In this document: positions 8,947 through 16,573 of the stretch, piece after piece
Layout of the letters: each line of letters starts with the position of its first letter
How positions within the stretch are numbered: position 1 is the first letter of the stretch
Origin: Saprospiraceae bacterium
GTDB lineage: Bacteria > Bacteroidota > Bacteroidia > Chitinophagales > Saprospiraceae
NCBI GenBank assembly: GCA_016710265.1
Contig: JADJJL010000007.1
Location: 744,001 to 808,000 of the forward strand
Direction of reading: 5' to 3'
DNA length: 64,000 nt
The notes under the pieces: generated by a model
Databases searched by the model: none
Seen by the model: the letters and a program-made list of their open reading frames with translations, nothing else
Told to the model about the DNA's origin: nothing
Position numbers and translations under genes: made by a program

Positions 8947-9648
8947 TTAAATGTTTACTTCAAATAGATAACCAACTAGAGAAGAAAGTCCCATTGCTAT
9001 TGTGCCCCAGATGGTAATACGTAAAATAGCTTTTGTAATACTTGAACCTCCTGTTATTACAGCAGTTGTACCCAAAATTATTAGAAAAACTGTCGTGAAT
9101 TCATAAAGCCAAAATTCCATTCCCTTTACTGGAGCAAAAAGGATTACCAAAAGTGGTAAAACACCGCCAACTGTAAATACTGCACCTGATGCTTTCGCTG
9201 CTTGTATAGGATTTGCTTGACTATTCTCATTGATACCTAATTCGTCTCTAATATGTGTTCCCAAAGCATCTTTTTCGGTTAGTTCGATTGCTACTAGCAT
9301 AGCTGTTTCTTTTTTTAGTCCACGTTTTTCATAGATTTGAGCCAAAATATTCAGTTCTTCTTTTGGCATTTCATTAAGTTCTTTAATCTCCCTTTCTATA
9401 TCTGCTTTTTCGGTGTACGTTTGCGAACTTACTGAAACATATTCTCCAGCTGCCATTGATAATGCACCTGCAACAAGTCCAGCGACTGTTGCTAAAAGAA
9501 TTGGCACTCTTGTAGAACTTGCAGCCGCAACGCCAAAGGCAAGACTAGAAATGTAAATTATTCCATCATTTGCGCCAAGAACAGCAGCTCTCAACCAGTT
9601 GCTCCGGTGAATATAATGATGGTCTAAATAATTATCTATTGTTATCAT
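8947..9648 (-). CDS. VIT1/CCC1-family iron/manganese transporter
   Basis: 233 residues. The hallmark LRAAVLGANDGIIYISS (about 19-35), the ALSMAAGEYVSVSSQ segment (about 62-76) and the charged metal-binding stretch with repeated Glu between helices 2 and 3 (about 80-135) are all present, followed by three more helices. In this family it moves Fe2+ or Mn2+ across a membrane, in bacteria probably out of the cell. It is separated by a 125-base gap from the cupin gene upstream. Belongs to the accessory operon; metal detoxification or stress export is the likely job. Confidence 0.88.
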   Translation of the reverse strand: MITIDNYLDHHYIHRSNWLRAAVLGANDGIIYISSLAFGVAAASSTRVPILLATVAGLVAGALSMAAGEYVSVSSQTYTEKADIEREIKELNEMPKEELNILAQIYEKRGLKKETAMLVAIELTEKDALGTHIRDELGINENSQANPIQAAKASGAVFTVGGVLPLLVILFAPVKGMEFWLYEFTTVFLIILGTTAVITGGSSITKAILRITIWGTIAMGLSSLVGYLFEVNI

Positions 9649-9773
9649 TTGTATTGTTCAGATGTTAATATCATGTCTAAATATTTGCGTTGTATATAAA
9701 AGCTCTTATTAAAAAATAACAATAACACCATGTGTTTGCAAATTTTTACTAACTATATTTGTCAAATCATCTT

Positions 9774-10061
9774 CTACTTAATGAGTATTAATTGACTTTC
9801 AATTGTTCCATTAACCCAATGCTCTACCATTGGTTCAATGTTCATAAAATCACCTGGCAGTAGTATTTCTTTAATGCCTTTTTCGTTTTCAAAAATAACT
9901 TCCCCTTCCATACAAATCAAAAGTGCTGGTGTTTTGGTGACATGTTCTTTTAATTTTCTGCCTTGCAAAATTTTTATTGCCGTTGCATTGCCCAGTTCAC
10001 TTTTAAAAAGAGAAGTTGCTGAAACTGGTTTTTCTTGTGTGTGTAATTCTTTAATGTTCAT
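9774..10061 (-). CDS. Small cupin-fold protein
   Basis: 95 residues forming one short cupin barrel: TPALLICMEGEVIFENEKGIKE, LLPGDFMNIEPMVEHWVNG. The second motif keeps a Pro-Gly-Asp and a His (VEHW), but the classic two-His-Glu first motif is weak, so metal binding is doubtful. Its start overlaps the stop of the upstream lipoprotein gene by 4 bases (10058-10061), showing translational coupling. Role unknown; could be a sensor or a small-molecule binding protein in the operon. Confidence 0.7.
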   Translation of the reverse strand: MNIKELHTQEKPVSATSLFKSELGNATAIKILQGRKLKEHVTKTPALLICMEGEVIFENEKGIKEILLPGDFMNIEPMVEHWVNGTIESQLILIK

Positions 10062-10519
10062 TGGAAGTATTGATTAAATGTTATGAATGAATTTTCTACT
10101 TTTTGAAATTGTTCTTCTGCTTCGGTTTCGTCTTTAGCTTCTGAAAGTTCTTTTACCATATCAATATAGGGTAAAAGCCACTTATGCAACTCATCGTGTG
10201 CTTTGCCTTTCATTGTGCAATTGGAAGTAAGCAAATCAATGTTGGATTGTAATTTTTCAGATAATGATTTGTAATCCTTTTGGTCAACCTTAGCAAATGA
10301 AATAACATCGTTTTCCATATTGCGAATATGTGTTATCATATTGGCATCAACTTTCCACTTTTCTCCATTGTTTAGTTCAATGGCTTCACTTTCCTCATTG
10401 TGCTGATGTTCTTCGTGAATATTGGTTTCGGTTTGTTCATTTGGGTTTTCCCTAGAAGTGTTGCCACAACCGAACAGGAGTAAACTAATAGCTGTAATTG
10501 AAATTTTTAATGTTTTCAT
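10058..10519 (-). CDS. His/Glu-rich small lipoprotein
   Basis: 153 residues with a lipoprotein signal (Cys18 in LLLFGCGN). Directly after it comes an acidic stretch with His residues (HEEHQHNEESE, about 35-45) that could bind metal ions, then an all-alpha region (about 55-153) of predicted amphipathic helices. I do not recognise the family. It overlaps both neighbours by 4 bases, so it is made together with a membrane protein and a cupin; with the VIT transporter downstream, a periplasmic metal-buffering role is a reasonable guess only. Confidence 0.65.
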   Translation of the reverse strand: MKTLKISITAISLLLFGCGNTSRENPNEQTETNIHEEHQHNEESEAIELNNGEKWKVDANMITHIRNMENDVISFAKVDQKDYKSLSEKLQSNIDLLTSNCTMKGKAHDELHKWLLPYIDMVKELSEAKDETEAEEQFQKVENSFITFNQYFQ

Positions 10520-10905
10520 ATTTTCTTTTTTGTTATTGTGAAATAGGCAATGATTGCAAATACAAGCGTAACAGAAATTCTAAAAATCATCGCACCGATG
10601 GTTTTTGTTTCATAAATACCACCTGAACTTGCGTGAAATTTTAGACCGATAAAAGCTGCTATCAGTATGAGTGTTGAAATTCCTAGGAGTGCAACAGTCC
10701 ATTTTTTGTTTTTAATAAACCCATAAGCTGCAAAAAGATATAGAATGCTACTAATAAAATTTGACCAAACCACAAACAGAACATAATTGCCTTCTTTGGC
10801 TCTAATACCAAACAAATCAAAAATTACAGAAGTGCTAAGAAACAAAGTAAGCATGCCAAACACTGCTAATATTGTTGCAAATAAATAGGGAATTGTTTTT
10901 TTCAT
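10516..10905 (-). CDS. Four-helix membrane protein of unknown function
   Basis: 129 residues, four membrane helices separated by short loops, with a Lys-rich end (TKKKI). No catalytic motif seen. It overlaps the TetR gene upstream and the lipoprotein downstream by 4 bases each, so it is a firm member of the operon. It could be a small redox or metal-responsive membrane protein, but nothing in the sequence decides this. Confidence 0.65.
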   Translation of the reverse strand: MKKTIPYLFATILAVFGMLTLFLSTSVIFDLFGIRAKEGNYVLFVVWSNFISSILYLFAAYGFIKNKKWTVALLGISTLILIAAFIGLKFHASSGGIYETKTIGAMIFRISVTLVFAIIAYFTITKKKI

Positions 10906-11498
10906 TTCGATTTGATTTTTATTAGAGTCAAAACTGATTGGATCATATTGTCTCCGTTTCTACTTATATCAAATTGAAAGTTTGAAACTCTCCATTTAAA
11001 CATTTGCAACCTGAAAGTTCCCATCACGATATGCATTAACTCATCGGAAGTTATTGCATTAGTAAAAAATTTCTTTTGTTGTCCTTCCAAAATAATAGGC
11101 ATTAAGTGTTTCATTTTTACACCCATTATTTTCAATATAGTTTCGTTGATACGTTGGCTTTCTTCCATTAGTCCATCAGAAAATACTGCAACTACAAAGT
11201 GAGGGTTCTTATTAAAGAAAGAGAACTGATTTTGAAACATTGTTGTGAATTTTTCTTCGGGAGATTGCTCGTTAGAAATTGCACTCGTATAACGTTCATC
11301 CATACTCATTGCAAGATATTCAAGTAAGGCAATAATTATTTCTTCTTTGCTTGCAAAGTGTCTGTAAATAGCACTTTCAGAAAATTTCATTTCTTTAGCT
11401 AGGTTCTTAATTGTTAAACCTCTTACACCAGATACCGTAAGTATTTTTCCTGCCGCTTCGATAATTTCAAGTTGTCTGTCTGAAATTGTTGTTGACAT
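10902..11498 (-). CDS. TetR/AcrR-family transcriptional regulator
   Basis: 198 residues. The N-terminal helix-turn-helix is typical (LTIKNLAKEMKFSESAIYRHFASKEEII, about 24-51); the C-terminal ligand domain is not diagnostic. It is the second gene of the operon that it probably controls, and two palindromes overlap the operon promoter at 11934-11974. Autoregulated repression relieved by a ligand is the normal mode for this family; the ligand is unknown. Confidence 0.9.
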   Translation of the reverse strand: MSTTISDRQLEIIEAAGKILTVSGVRGLTIKNLAKEMKFSESAIYRHFASKEEIIIALLEYLAMSMDERYTSAISNEQSPEEKFTTMFQNQFSFFNKNPHFVVAVFSDGLMEESQRINETILKIMGVKMKHLMPIILEGQQKKFFTNAITSDELMHIVMGTFRLQMFKWRVSNFQFDISRNGDNMIQSVLTLIKIKSK

Positions 11499-11507
11499 TT
11501 GTTATTA

Positions 11508-11915
11508 TTAGTTTATAATTTTCATTTTCAAAAAAGCAACTCCTAGCCAAATTACTGAAGTTGTCATAGTGATAGCACCTATTAAGACTAAAGCAGGAGG
11601 TAAACCAAAATATACTTCTGTTAATATTCCAATTGGCATTAATAAGCCTGTAAGTGCTAACCAAGAAATGACTTTCATGTTTTGTAGTTTGTCACTAAAA
11701 TGTAGAAGTAGATAACCAATCAGGATGTTTAAGAAGGCAAACAAATTACCATGAACGTGAGCCAGTCTGCTTTCAAAATGCTTTCCGATACTATATGAGT
11801 TTGCCCATTCTTCTTTACCTGGAGCAAAGTCACGCAGGTAAATTAATATGAATCCATAAGCCATAAAAAATCCCATAGTCAGGAAGCCAATTGCTATGTT
11901 GTTTTTGCCGTTCAT
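11508..11915 (-). CDS. Four-helix membrane protein with HVHGN motif
   Basis: 135 residues, four membrane helices. A short histidine motif (RLAHVHGNLFAFLNIL, about 50-65) resembles heme-b-binding helices of small membrane hemoproteins, but I cannot name the family. First gene of the seven-gene operon and separated by 9 bases from the TetR gene. A heme- or quinone-linked role is a guess from the His pair and from the redox/metal character of the operon. Confidence 0.6.
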   Translation of the reverse strand: MNGKNNIAIGFLTMGFFMAYGFILIYLRDFAPGKEEWANSYSIGKHFESRLAHVHGNLFAFLNILIGYLLLHFSDKLQNMKVISWLALTGLLMPIGILTEVYFGLPPALVLIGAITMTTSVIWLGVAFLKMKIIN

Positions 11916-11933
11916 TTTATTTCAAATTTAAAT

Positions 11934-11983
11934 GTAAGTGATTATTCACTCACAAAGGTATTGAATACTATTCAGTCCTACAA
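11934..11983 (-). promoter_or_regulatory. Promoter of the accessory operon with two operator-like palindromes
   Basis: Minus strand: CTTG at 11981-11984, 20 bases, TACCTTTG (-7) at 11953-11960. Between the two boxes lies a perfect palindrome TGAATA-C-TATTCA (11962-11974); just past the -7 box lies AGTGA-TTAT-TCACT (11937-11950) with two further matching flanking pairs (11934-11953). Both share a TGAATA half-site when read on the right strand. This is the layout expected for repression by the TetR protein encoded in the operon (inference). Confidence 0.6.
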
Positions 11984-11984
11984 G

Positions 11985-12254
11985 TTTAATTTGAGTTTTT
12001 TTTAAAACATGACGAAAATCATCCATTTAGGTGGAAAATTGGCTCTTTTGAGTTTAATCCAGTGTGTCTGCTTGAGCGAAAGGGTAAACCTCAAATGTGA
12101 CAATCCTCTATGTGCTCTATGTGAATCCTATAGGCCTATGTGTTAAAAATACTATTTAAACTTGAACTATTATACACATTCATAACGCCTGCGACGTCAC
12201 TCCTCGGAGTTTATGACGCTTAGGCATCGCTCCACATTTCCACATTTCCACATG
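11985..12254. other. Non-coding stretch between accessory operon and IS
   Basis: No gene is supported. It holds low-complexity repeats such as repeated TTTCCACA units (12230-12252), and a GC-richer block (12184-12232) with imperfect palindromes related to GACGCCTAAGGCGTT-type sequences found at 45900 and 51550. This looks like the generic intergenic repeat material of this genome into which the IS inserted. Confidence 0.5.
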
Positions 12255-12266
12255 GCGCCGAAGCGC
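12255..12266. repeat. Target-site duplication, left copy
   Basis: GCGCCGAAGCGC, identical to 13751-13762 in the same orientation and directly abutting the 15-bp inverted end. A 12-bp duplication agrees with the 9-12 bp typical of IS4-family insertion. Confidence 0.8.
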
Positions 12267-13750
12267 ATACGCGTCAACTTAGAGGGCCAGTTTATTAAAA
12301 TAGTTTATACGGTCATTTCGTTTTTCATATTTGCAATTTTCCACTAATTTTTTGATGTTTATAATTGGATTGGAAAGCATATCAATGATTTCTTTTTTGA
12401 AATAGTCTATAAATTTAAATAGACTAATTTGGTTTACATATCCAAGATTATTATTATACAAAATTGCCACTTGGTACATTCTATGTTGTATTACAATATT
12501 TATTAAAGAAAGTACTATAATTGAATCTACTCTATCCTTTGATAACTTATTATATGTAGGTATTACTTTCTGCAAATTATTGTAACTTTTCCAGCTTTTA
12601 AATATAGTTTCTATTCTCCATCTTAATGAATATAAAATGAAAGCCTGGTCAATTGAAATATCTTTACTTTCTGTATTTGTGATTAAAATTGAAAAGTCCA
12701 AATTTTTATAGTAATCATTACTATGATTTTTTTTCTTATTTCGATCCTTGCTGGCTTTTCGTTTTCTTTCACTAGCTGTAATGGGATGTACTCTATTTAT
12801 TAGTAATCGTACTCTAACTTTATCTTCTTTTCCAAGGAATATCCATTTTTCAATTTTGGATTTTCCCTTCATTAATTTAATAATATCAATCCGCTTGCCT
12901 GTTTTTTCATCAAGCATAACAACTCCATATTTGACTTTACTTATAATGGAAACACCTTTATTTATTAACTTTTTGAAACATAATAGATTAAAATATCCCA
13001 TGTCTCTTATTACAAGATCATTGTGTTTTACAATAGAAAGTATGTCATTTGTACATGATTGGTCATTAACTCTAAATGATGTTATTTTAAAGTATTTAAA
13101 TAAGTTATTTTTTAGTTCGTAAATTGTTTGAATTTTTAACTGAGATGTTAATGCCCCTTTAACTATTGTGCCTGGATAACACCAGCTCAAGCTTACTGGT
13201 AATTTGAATGTTGTACTATCTTGTATATAAACATTTCTAAATTTCGAGAGTGTTCCTTTTATAATTTTATTGTCTTGTTGCGCTTTTGAAATAATATTAA
13301 TCATTAATTGATGAAGAACTCTTAAACAGTATTCTACAAATGCTTGGTTTACTTTTTTATGCAATGCTTGTTTTGATACCAAACTCCCACTAAGCAAATT
13401 TATATGGTAAGCCCAATTTGAAAAGCTGATATTTCCCTGAGCAATCATTTGGATAAATCCAATAACTAGGAATTTGGGATTCAACTTTTTACTCTTTCGA
13501 CAATAAAAGCCAGTCGCCTTTGCCAATTTTAAAAATGGTATCTTTTTAAAAATTTTGGAAGGAGTTTCACAATTTTTATGTTTCTTTGACTTGGAGCTTG
13601 CGGAACACATAATTTAGCAGTTTTATGGTAAATTCCAAGAGCTCCAATTCTTTAGGACAATGCAAATATATAAAAATTTTCTATTATATTGTAATACAAG
13701 TAATTACAATATTTTTTTGAATAATTATTATTAATTAAGTTGACGCGTAT
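12267..13750 (-). mobile_element. Complete IS4-family insertion sequence, 1484 bp
   Basis: Ends are perfect 15-bp inverted repeats: ATACGCGTCAACTTA (12267-12281) and TAAGTTGACGCGTAT (13736-13750). Because the target duplication GCGCCGAAGCGC is itself palindromic at its edges, the repeat seems to extend 4 bp further. One transposase gene fills the element and its stop codon lies inside the left inverted repeat. The intact frame, matching ends and intact 12-bp duplication indicate a recent, probably still active insertion. Confidence 0.9.
12279..13610 (-). CDS. IS4-family DDE transposase
   Basis: 443 residues, very Lys/Asn/Ile-rich. The family YREK signature is exact: Y-x2-R-x3-E-x6-K in YSLRWRIETIFKSWK (about residues 331-345), supplying the catalytic Glu. 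The first catalytic Asp is in YIQDSTTFKLP (about 129-139) and the second probably in LVIRDMGYF (about 199-207). The gene is undamaged. Its AT content is higher than that of neighbouring genes, as expected of a mobile gene. Confidence 0.93.
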   Translation of the reverse strand: MCSASSKSKKHKNCETPSKIFKKIPFLKLAKATGFYCRKSKKLNPKFLVIGFIQMIAQGNISFSNWAYHINLLSGSLVSKQALHKKVNQAFVEYCLRVLHQLMINIISKAQQDNKIIKGTLSKFRNVYIQDSTTFKLPVSLSWCYPGTIVKGALTSQLKIQTIYELKNNLFKYFKITSFRVNDQSCTNDILSIVKHNDLVIRDMGYFNLLCFKKLINKGVSIISKVKYGVVMLDEKTGKRIDIIKLMKGKSKIEKWIFLGKEDKVRVRLLINRVHPITASERKRKASKDRNKKKNHSNDYYKNLDFSILITNTESKDISIDQAFILYSLRWRIETIFKSWKSYNNLQKVIPTYNKLSKDRVDSIIVLSLINIVIQHRMYQVAILYNNNLGYVNQISLFKFIDYFKKEIIDMLSNPIINIKKLVENCKYEKRNDRINYFNKLAL

Positions 13751-13762
13751 GCGCCGAAGCGC
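13751..13762. repeat. Target-site duplication, right copy
   Basis: GCGCCGAAGCGC, direct copy of 12255-12266. Removing the IS plus one copy restores a continuous intergenic sequence of TTTCCACA repeats followed by CACCTTCGCTTCG. Confidence 0.8.
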
Positions 13763-13792
13763 CACCTTCGCTTCGCTACGGTTTCCACATTT

Positions 13793-14377
13793 TCAAATTT
13801 TCAAATTACATTCAATCCAAAGTTCATTCCCCTGTCTTGGTAAAATACTATTCATACAAGGTTCCATTTTTAGGATATTAAATAATGGATCAAATAGGAG
13901 CTTATATTCTTCTGCAGTTCCACCAAATGGAGGACCCTCAGAATTAAAGTGGGAGGCGAATAAGAGGCCTGCTAATTTTCCTTGTGTTGTAAGCAGTGAA
14001 GCAGATTTTTTGACATAAGATTCGCGAAGAATGGGATCCAATGCACAAAAAAATGTTTGTTCTAAAATCAAATCGTATTCGCCTTTGTGGAAGAAAAAAT
14101 CTTCACAAACTATTTTTATGCCTTTCAAATCACCCAATTTATTAGAAAGGATTTTACAGGCAGTAGGAGAAATATCCAATAGTGTAATATCATGAAATCC
14201 CATTTCGTACAATGCTTTTGCCTCATGTGCATTTCCACAACCGGGGATTAAAATGCGGTCTGATAAACCAGAATAATTCCGCATATACTCTACCAAAGGC
14301 GTAGAAGGGAATCCAATATCCCAGCCAGTTTGGCCTTCTTCCCATCTTTTATCCCAAAATTCTTTGTCGAAATTCAT
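13793..14377 (-). CDS. Thiopurine S-methyltransferase-like SAM methyltransferase
   Basis: 194 residues of the TPMT family (SAM-dependent methylation of thiols or related small molecules). The start FDKEFWDKRWEEGQTGWDIG is the family N-terminus; the SAM-binding motif is RILIPGCGNAHEAKAL (about 41-56) with the acidic residue in LLDIS (about 66-70). The core EYDLILEQTFFCALDP (about 98-113) and the end EGPPFGGTAEEY match the family. In bacteria such proteins detoxify selenium/tellurium or thiols; the substrate here is unknown. It stands alone beside the IS element. Confidence 0.85.
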   Translation of the reverse strand: MNFDKEFWDKRWEEGQTGWDIGFPSTPLVEYMRNYSGLSDRILIPGCGNAHEAKALYEMGFHDITLLDISPTACKILSNKLGDLKGIKIVCEDFFFHKGEYDLILEQTFFCALDPILRESYVKKSASLLTTQGKLAGLLFASHFNSEGPPFGGTAEEYKLLFDPLFNILKMEPCMNSILPRQGNELWIECNLKI

Positions 14378-14431
14378 CCGATTTAATGTTGTATAAAAAA
14401 CATAATATCTAAATGATCATGATGGCTGAAA

Positions 14432-14451
14432 GTTTTTAAGATTTAGGAAAT
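14432..14451. repeat. 20-bp direct repeat, left copy
   Basis: gtttttaagatttaggaaat here and at 14789-14808, 357 bp apart in the same orientation. The pair brackets the 184-bp dispersed repeat. Confidence 0.7.
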
Positions 14452-14561
14452 AAACAACCATGGTCTCAAAGATGACCGAATAATATACGCTGAAAGTGTA
14501 ATGATGCAGGATACTGCAATAAGTGACCTGTCAAGCCGAAGGTATGAACCTAACATATATT

Positions 14562-14745
14562 TTCTTACTTTCTTTTGCGTGGCCAAAAGAAAGTAAGCAA
14601 AGAAAAGCCACCGGCTGGGCGTTCGCTCACCCATCATCACTTCTGCCGCTGTGCTAAAAAAACTCACACCTTCGGTGCTCAGACAGTTTTTAGCACGGGC
14701 GCGCCATTCAGTGGATGGGTCCCGAGCTGGAAAGCCCTAAGCCGG
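14562..14745. repeat. Dispersed 184-bp structured repeat, copy 1
   Basis: Matches 62334-62517 with two differences in 184 bases (at 14704 and 14740). It contains a perfect 13-bp hairpin at 14564-14597 with an 8-base loop, and a second stem, GTGCTAAA.../...TTTAGCAC (14651-14664 with 14685-14696), that encloses a small CACC-TTC-GGTG hairpin. It lies between genes; short frames across it differ at their ends and look accidental. It could be a non-autonomous mobile unit or a structured RNA. The rest of the 14378-14967 gap holds AT-rich sequence and a 16-bp-motif tail at 14931-14967. Confidence 0.8.
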
Positions 14746-14788
14746 ACCTTGAGGACACGATTACGGTTTGCCAAAATTCAATTTTCTG

Positions 14789-14808
14789 TTTTTAAGATTT
14801 AGGAAATT
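14789..14808. repeat. 20-bp direct repeat, right copy
   Basis: Identical to 14432-14451. Too long for a usual target duplication, so it may instead be a recombination scar or two copies of a small intergenic motif. Confidence 0.7.
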
Positions 14809-14930
14809 AACCACTAGGATCACAAAGGATTTCACAAAGGTCACTATGAATATACTCGCACCAAATGATTGAGGCAAAATACTAAACTTGTACTTTTATC
14901 CACATTCATTTTCTTTCATTTCCAAATTAT

Positions 14931-14967
14931 AATTGACTAATCAACTAATTCTCTAATTTGCTAATCA
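14931..14967 (-). repeat. 16-bp AATTAGTCAATTAGAG-type repeat after DUF1501 gene
   Basis: Read on the minus strand, about two degenerate units of the 16-bp motif directly follow the stop codon of the gene ending at 14968. The same motif follows the stops at 46043 and 51447. Confidence 0.5.
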
Positions 14968-16554
14968 TTACTGTACAATTACCAAAGGCTCCGTCTTTTG
15001 ATTGTTCGAATTTTGTACCCTGATATAATAATTTCCCGGAGGATAATTTTCATTTTGAAGTGACAATTGGTGATGACCGGATTCTACTTTTCCCGTAAAA
15101 ATATTCTTCACCGTTCTGCCCAATGGATCTATTAAATGAACGGTTGTAAAACCGGAATTCGGAAGATGGATACTGAGTTGTGTCCTTTCTACCATCGGAT
15201 TAGGTGAAGCTACCACGGTCAATTGTGCATCCAAATTTTGATACTCGTCTATCGATGTCGTTGTGCATTCATTTTTGATGAGTGGTAAGGTCTGGAAGTT
15301 TTTAAAGAGAATTTTATCCACGGTCTCTTGCTTTAGACAAAACCAATCTTTAAGAACAGATGCGTACACGGATCTAAAATCATGTTGCATTGGAAGATTG
15401 TCATCAAAAGTGGCATTCTGTGGGATTGTCGGATTCGCTCCTATGATTCCTGACTGTACTTTGGTACCGAACATAAACAAAGGAGCTGCTGCGCCGTGGT
15501 CTGTTCCATTGCTGTCATTTCCTTTGACCCTTCTTCCAAATTCAGAAAAAGTCATTCCCAAAACTCGTTTGTCTAATTGCATAGCTTCCAAATCTCTTTG
15601 GAAAGCAAAGATGGCGTCAGAAAGCAACTTTAATAAATTAGCGTGCGCACCAGTTTTTTTATCGGTGGCAACCACCTGATCTGCGTGCGTATCAAATCCA
15701 CCCAATTCGACCAAGTACAATCTACTCTTAAGGCCTCCTTTAATTAAGCGGGCAATCAATTTTAAAATGTCACCCAAATAATTTCCGGCAGGATAAGTTC
15801 CAACATTGGTACCTCTTAAAAATCCGGCGACCAATGCGTCTGCATATGATTTGGACTGTCTTGCGATGGTCCTGATGTAAGTCAACTCTTTTCCCAAAGG
15901 TGAATTGGGTGCAGGATCATCAATCCTTGCAGGCCAGGCTCCGAAAATATCCGGATTGGAAAGATTCATCGCCATCTGAGCATTCGGACCTAAAAATAAA
16001 AGTGGAAGATTACCACCCACTTGCACTGCGAGTGGATCAGGATTTGCTGCATTGGGATAATCCAATGGATATCCCGGAAATTCTTCATTGAGGTATCGGC
16101 CTACCCAACCAGTATCGATGTATTTTTCTGCATCGCTGGCGCTTGTCCAAATATCGGTGGCTCTAAAATGTGAAAAATTGGGATTGGGATAACCCACATT
16201 TTGAACGATGTTTAGTTTGCCTTCATTATAAAGCGTTTGAAGTCCAGTCATGGAAGGATGCAAACCGGTATTGGCCACTCCATTGAGTTTTAATATAGAA
16301 TTTTCAGGAAGCACAACCTTCTCTCTGGCATTTACCAATCTTCCATATTGATCAATTGGAATAACGGTATTGATCCCATCATTTCCTCCATTTAAGAAAA
16401 TCAGGACCATGACATGGTCCGTTTCTACTGAAGGGTTTAGCATAGACTGCAACCATTGATTGTTGCTGTGTGCCTGAAGAGGAATACCATTCACCATGGC
16501 TGGAACAGCAACTCCTGCTGCTGCAGCACTACGTAAAAATTTGCGACGTTTCAT
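14968..16554 (-). CDS. DUF1501 protein with T9SS sorting domain
   Basis: 528 residues. A twin-arginine-like start (MKRRKFLRSAAAAG) is followed by the DUF1501 (sulfatase-like fold) domain: VLIFLNGGNDGINTVIP (about 51-67), NFSHFRATDIWTS, a VELGGFDTHADQ motif and FSEFGRRVKGN with GTDHG (about 320-345), the presumed metal-binding residues of the family. The last 75 or so residues (ASPNPMVERTQLSI to LVIVQ) form a type A T9SS sorting domain, so the final place is the cell surface or outside. Located directly after a DUF1800 gene (19 bases), the usual partner. Function of the pair is not known. Confidence 0.9.
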   Translation of the reverse strand: MKRRKFLRSAAAAGVAVPAMVNGIPLQAHSNNQWLQSMLNPSVETDHVMVLIFLNGGNDGINTVIPIDQYGRLVNAREKVVLPENSILKLNGVANTGLHPSMTGLQTLYNEGKLNIVQNVGYPNPNFSHFRATDIWTSASDAEKYIDTGWVGRYLNEEFPGYPLDYPNAANPDPLAVQVGGNLPLLFLGPNAQMAMNLSNPDIFGAWPARIDDPAPNSPLGKELTYIRTIARQSKSYADALVAGFLRGTNVGTYPAGNYLGDILKLIARLIKGGLKSRLYLVELGGFDTHADQVVATDKKTGAHANLLKLLSDAIFAFQRDLEAMQLDKRVLGMTFSEFGRRVKGNDSNGTDHGAAAPLFMFGTKVQSGIIGANPTIPQNATFDDNLPMQHDFRSVYASVLKDWFCLKQETVDKILFKNFQTLPLIKNECTTTSIDEYQNLDAQLTVVASPNPMVERTQLSIHLPNSGFTTVHLIDPLGRTVKNIFTGKVESGHHQLSLQNENYPPGNYYIRVQNSNNQKTEPLVIVQ

Positions 16555-16573
16555 TCAATTTTAATTTTGAAGT

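Noticed and set aside
14575..14802. Open frame across the 184-bp repeat (and its twin at 62347-62610) that reads as a basic, Cys/His-containing peptide.
   Set aside because: Identity follows the repeat exactly and the two frames diverge at once where the repeat ends; the repeat has strong hairpins and no start signal, so non-coding is more likely.
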